Positions 62,095 through 64,000 of a DNA stretch of 64,000 nt are shown piece by piece. This DNA is from Bacillus sp. SJS (GTDB lineage: Bacteria > Bacillota > Bacilli > Bacillales > Bacillaceae): positions 310,001 through 374,000 of the forward strand of contig NZ_JAQV02000015.1 of assembly GCF_000732485.2 (NCBI RefSeq). The letters are read 5' to 3'. How positions within the stretch are numbered: position 1 is the stretch's first letter; each line of letters opens with the position of its first letter. The notes below the pieces were generated by a model. It worked only from the letters and a program-made list of their open reading frames with translations. It did not search any database and was not told where the DNA came from. The position numbers were made by a program, and so were the translations under genes.

Positions 62095-62760
62095 CTACCG
62101 GTCACTGACAGCCAGTTTTTTCTCGATCAGGTTGACACCTATTGTCAAAATTGCCACGACAATTAAGTAGTAAACGGCGACAATGAGCAAATACGTCATT
62201 TCATCAAAATTATTTGAACCGAGCGTTGTCGCGACATTGAATAGTTCATTCATTGAAATAAAGGCGGCCAGGGATGAATCCTTTAACCCGATGATAAATT
62301 GATTTCCAAGAGGCGGCAGTGCACGCCGGAAAGCCTGCGGCAAAACAATTCTGCGCATCGCAAGCGACCGGGTCATTCCAAGAGACCGTCCCGCTTCCAT
62401 TTGCCCTTTGTCAATCGATTGAATGGTACCCCTGAAAATTTCGGCGATGTAAGCACCATTATGAAAAGCGAGCGCAAGCGATGCGGCCCAGAAATCCGGA
62501 ATTAAAAAGATCCCGCTGATCCCGAAATACAGGATGAAAATTTGGACGATGAGCGGAGTTCCGCGAACCAGATAAATATACGCATCCGAGATGTACCCCA
62601 GCGGCTTTATATTGGAAATTTTTAATAGTGCAAAAAACAACCCGATAAAAATCCCGATGATGATTGATACAACCGTGAGCTGCAGAGTGAGCAGCATGGC
62701 CTTTAAAAAGACATCATAGCTTTCTCCGAATACTTGAAAAAAGTGCGGCAAACTAGGCAA
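62095..62760 (-). CDS. Polar amino-acid ABC transporter permease, 221 aa
   Basis: This HisM/GlnP-type permease has five membrane helices. The EAA loop EAGRSLGMTRSLAMRRIVLPQAFRRALPPLGN (about 125-155) contacts the ATPase. It probably functions as a homodimer, since only one permease gene is present. The start is TTG 62760 after GAGGGAG. The gene lies between the binding-protein and ATPase genes. Confidence 0.93.
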   Translation of the reverse strand: MPSLPHFFQVFGESYDVFLKAMLLTLQLTVVSIIIGIFIGLFFALLKISNIKPLGYISDAYIYLVRGTPLIVQIFILYFGISGIFLIPDFWAASLALAFHNGAYIAEIFRGTIQSIDKGQMEAGRSLGMTRSLAMRRIVLPQAFRRALPPLGNQFIIGLKDSSLAAFISMNELFNVATTLGSNNFDEMTYLLIVAVYYLIVVAILTIGVNLIEKKLAVSDR

Positions 62761-62781
62761 TGATCCGACTCCCTCTCTTTA

Positions 62782-63579
62782 TTATTTTTTTGGTTTCTCC
62801 GTTGCTTCTTCTTTTGTAATGTCTTCTCCAAAATATTTAATACTGATTTTTGCTAATGTTCCATCCTTGCGCAGGTTTTCCAGCGCCTCATTCACTTTCT
62901 TCTCCATCAGCGGATTGTTCTCGGGGATGACCACTGCCTGGGCACTCCGTTCAATCAGCTGCTGGCCCTTAATTTTAAAGCCTTCATTTGCAGCGCTTCG
63001 GCCGGTTACAAAATCCGTGATAACGGCGTCATGGCGTCCTTCACTAAGTGCCTTCAGCGCAGTTATGTCACTATCATATATTTTCACGTTTCCTGTGTAC
63101 TGCTTCGCTGTGTCAGCGTATGTAGATCCTTTTGCTGCAGCAACCTCTTTTCCTTTCAAGTCAGCGGTTGTTTTAATATCGCTGTCCTCTCTCGTGAAAA
63201 TTTGAGGTCCGGAGTAATAGTAGGGAGTGGAAAACCGAACATACTTTGCCCGCTGATCATTGATCGTGTGGCTCGCAACCGCTACATCGGCTCTTCCTGT
63301 TTTTACCCCTTCTACAATTCCTTTAAATTTAATCCGTTTTTCAACCGGCTTTAGCCCGAGTTCCTTTGCAATTGCCTTTCCAACTTCCACATCAAAGCCT
63401 GTCATGGTCATATCGTTTTTGACATAACTAAATGGCTTGAATTCTCCGGAAGCGGCAAAGATAAACTCGCCTTTATGCACAAGCTCCAAGCCGTCTTCAC
63501 CTTTTTCCTTTTCGGCACAGCCTGTAAGCACGGCCATCATAAGCGTAACGCCTATCATCCATATCAATACCTTCTTCAT
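62782..63579 (-). CDS. Amino-acid ABC transporter substrate-binding lipoprotein, 265 aa
   Basis: The signal peptide ends in lipobox LTGC (Cys21), so the protein is anchored outside the membrane. The family 3 solute-binding fold shows FIFAASGEFKPFSYVKNDMTMTGFDVEVGKAIAKELGL, FKGIVEGVKTGRADVAVASHTINDQRAKYVRFSTPYY and AAAKGSTYAD. The ligand is a polar or sulfur-containing amino acid; the sequence alone does not decide. The start was placed at ATG 63579 (GAGAAGGT seven bases upstream). It is the first gene of the operon. Confidence 0.92.
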   Translation of the reverse strand: MKKVLIWMIGVTLMMAVLTGCAEKEKGEDGLELVHKGEFIFAASGEFKPFSYVKNDMTMTGFDVEVGKAIAKELGLKPVEKRIKFKGIVEGVKTGRADVAVASHTINDQRAKYVRFSTPYYYSGPQIFTREDSDIKTTADLKGKEVAAAKGSTYADTAKQYTGNVKIYDSDITALKALSEGRHDAVITDFVTGRSAANEGFKIKGQQLIERSAQAVVIPENNPLMEKKVNEALENLRKDGTLAKISIKYFGEDITKEEATEKPKK

Positions 63580-64000
63580 CCGAATACCTTCTCTCCCTTC
63601 TGTCATGGGTCAGGTTTGTAAGCTACTGGTATTACATACCCAATTTTCTGAAATTTTAATCTGAATAAAAAGTACAAGATTGAGTTTTCAGTGAAACGTT
63701 TTGGTAAACGATTCTTTATAACTAGTTACATACTGCTGAAACTCATTTCAAAAGAACCCGTTGAGATGAGCGCATTTATGTAACCTTTATTGAGGGAAAA
63801 TCGGCTGGAGACACAAGAAATGCAGCAGAGATCGTCAAAAAAATAATAAAAATAAAGATCAAGCAACTGCAAGAGTACTGCGAAAAATGAAGATGGATAC
63901 GCCAAAGAGCCTGGGAATTCTCCCAGGCTCTTTCAATTGGATTGCTGACTATTCCATGTTGCTATGCATCCCCAAAACCTGATCATGATCGAGGCTCTTC
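63580..64000. other. Upstream region of the amino-acid transporter operon, to the window end
   Basis: Besides the operon promoter region it shows only short frames without ribosome binding sites. No S-box, T-box or other riboswitch pattern was found upstream of the transporter. The terminator at 63905-63934 implies a transcript ending here whose gene is not recognisable in the window. Confidence 0.3.
63905..63934 (+). terminator. Intrinsic terminator near the window end
   Basis: AAAGAGCCTGGGA-ATTC-TCCCAGGCTCTTT is a perfect 13-bp stem. The flanking T-run is short, and either strand could use it. Confidence 0.75.

Overview
The window looks like chromosomal DNA of an endospore-forming member of the Bacillaceae. 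The evidence is AGGAGG-type ribosome binding sites with ATG, GTG and TTG starts, a GerA-type germinant receptor operon, a SinR/SipW/TasA biofilm module, a SAM (S-box) riboswitch, and gene order shared with the Bacillus subtilis yhcT-yhcU-yhcV-yhcW-yhcX-glpP-glpF-glpK-glpD-pgcA block. I cannot fix the species from sequence alone. No rRNA, tRNA or CRISPR array was seen.

Layout. 0-5 kb: two ~123-bp stem-loop repeats, two tiny membrane proteins, a GTPase, then a run of four paralogous ~111-aa membrane proteins, the last one frameshifted. 4.7-7.9 kb: sinR facing an operon sipW-tasA-(tapA-like)-sipW, with SinR-type boxes (GTTCTTT) around both promoters. 7.9-12 kb: a secreted oligoendopeptidase F, then an IS4-family transposase sitting between stem-loop repeats. 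12-28 kb: the pgcA-glpDKFP-yhcXWV block on the minus strand, broken by an inserted GH13 glucosidase/LacI-regulator pair and a bdbC-thioredoxin pair, then yhcU/yhcT. The glpF and glpD leaders both carry terminators of the kind controlled by GlpP. 28-34 kb: an aldo-keto reductase and a secreted GH31 plus GH66 pair that fits dextran or isomaltooligosaccharide use. 34-41 kb: quinone reductase, chemotaxis receptor, DUF2817 peptidase, flavin reductase, LysR regulator, carboxymuconolactone decarboxylase family protein and cidAB. 41-47 kb: a frameshifted fabF paralogue, an ABC-F ATPase behind a leader peptide and attenuator, and a two-gene unit of a free-standing B12-binding photosensor-like protein with a histidine kinase that lacks its phospho-acceptor histidine. 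47.7-52 kb: a five-gene germination operon. 52-64 kb: acyltransferase, an NhaC-family transporter under an S-box (probable methionine transporter), a GNAT protein, amino-acid permease, YuiD-like protein, azoreductase, a general-stress-type flavin protein and a polar amino-acid ABC transporter.

The most unusual structural signal is a family of intergenic arrays (13.9, 26.2-26.4 and 53.5-54.5 kb). A GCC-G core recurs every 21 bp in them. In the two longer loci, one interval per cycle differs, so the pattern closes into superunits of 102-104 bp even though the sequence between the cores differs from locus to locus. Other points worth follow-up are the B12/degenerate-kinase pair, the ABC-F leader peptide and attenuator, the duplicated SipW signal peptidases around TasA, and the tandem small-membrane-protein cluster.
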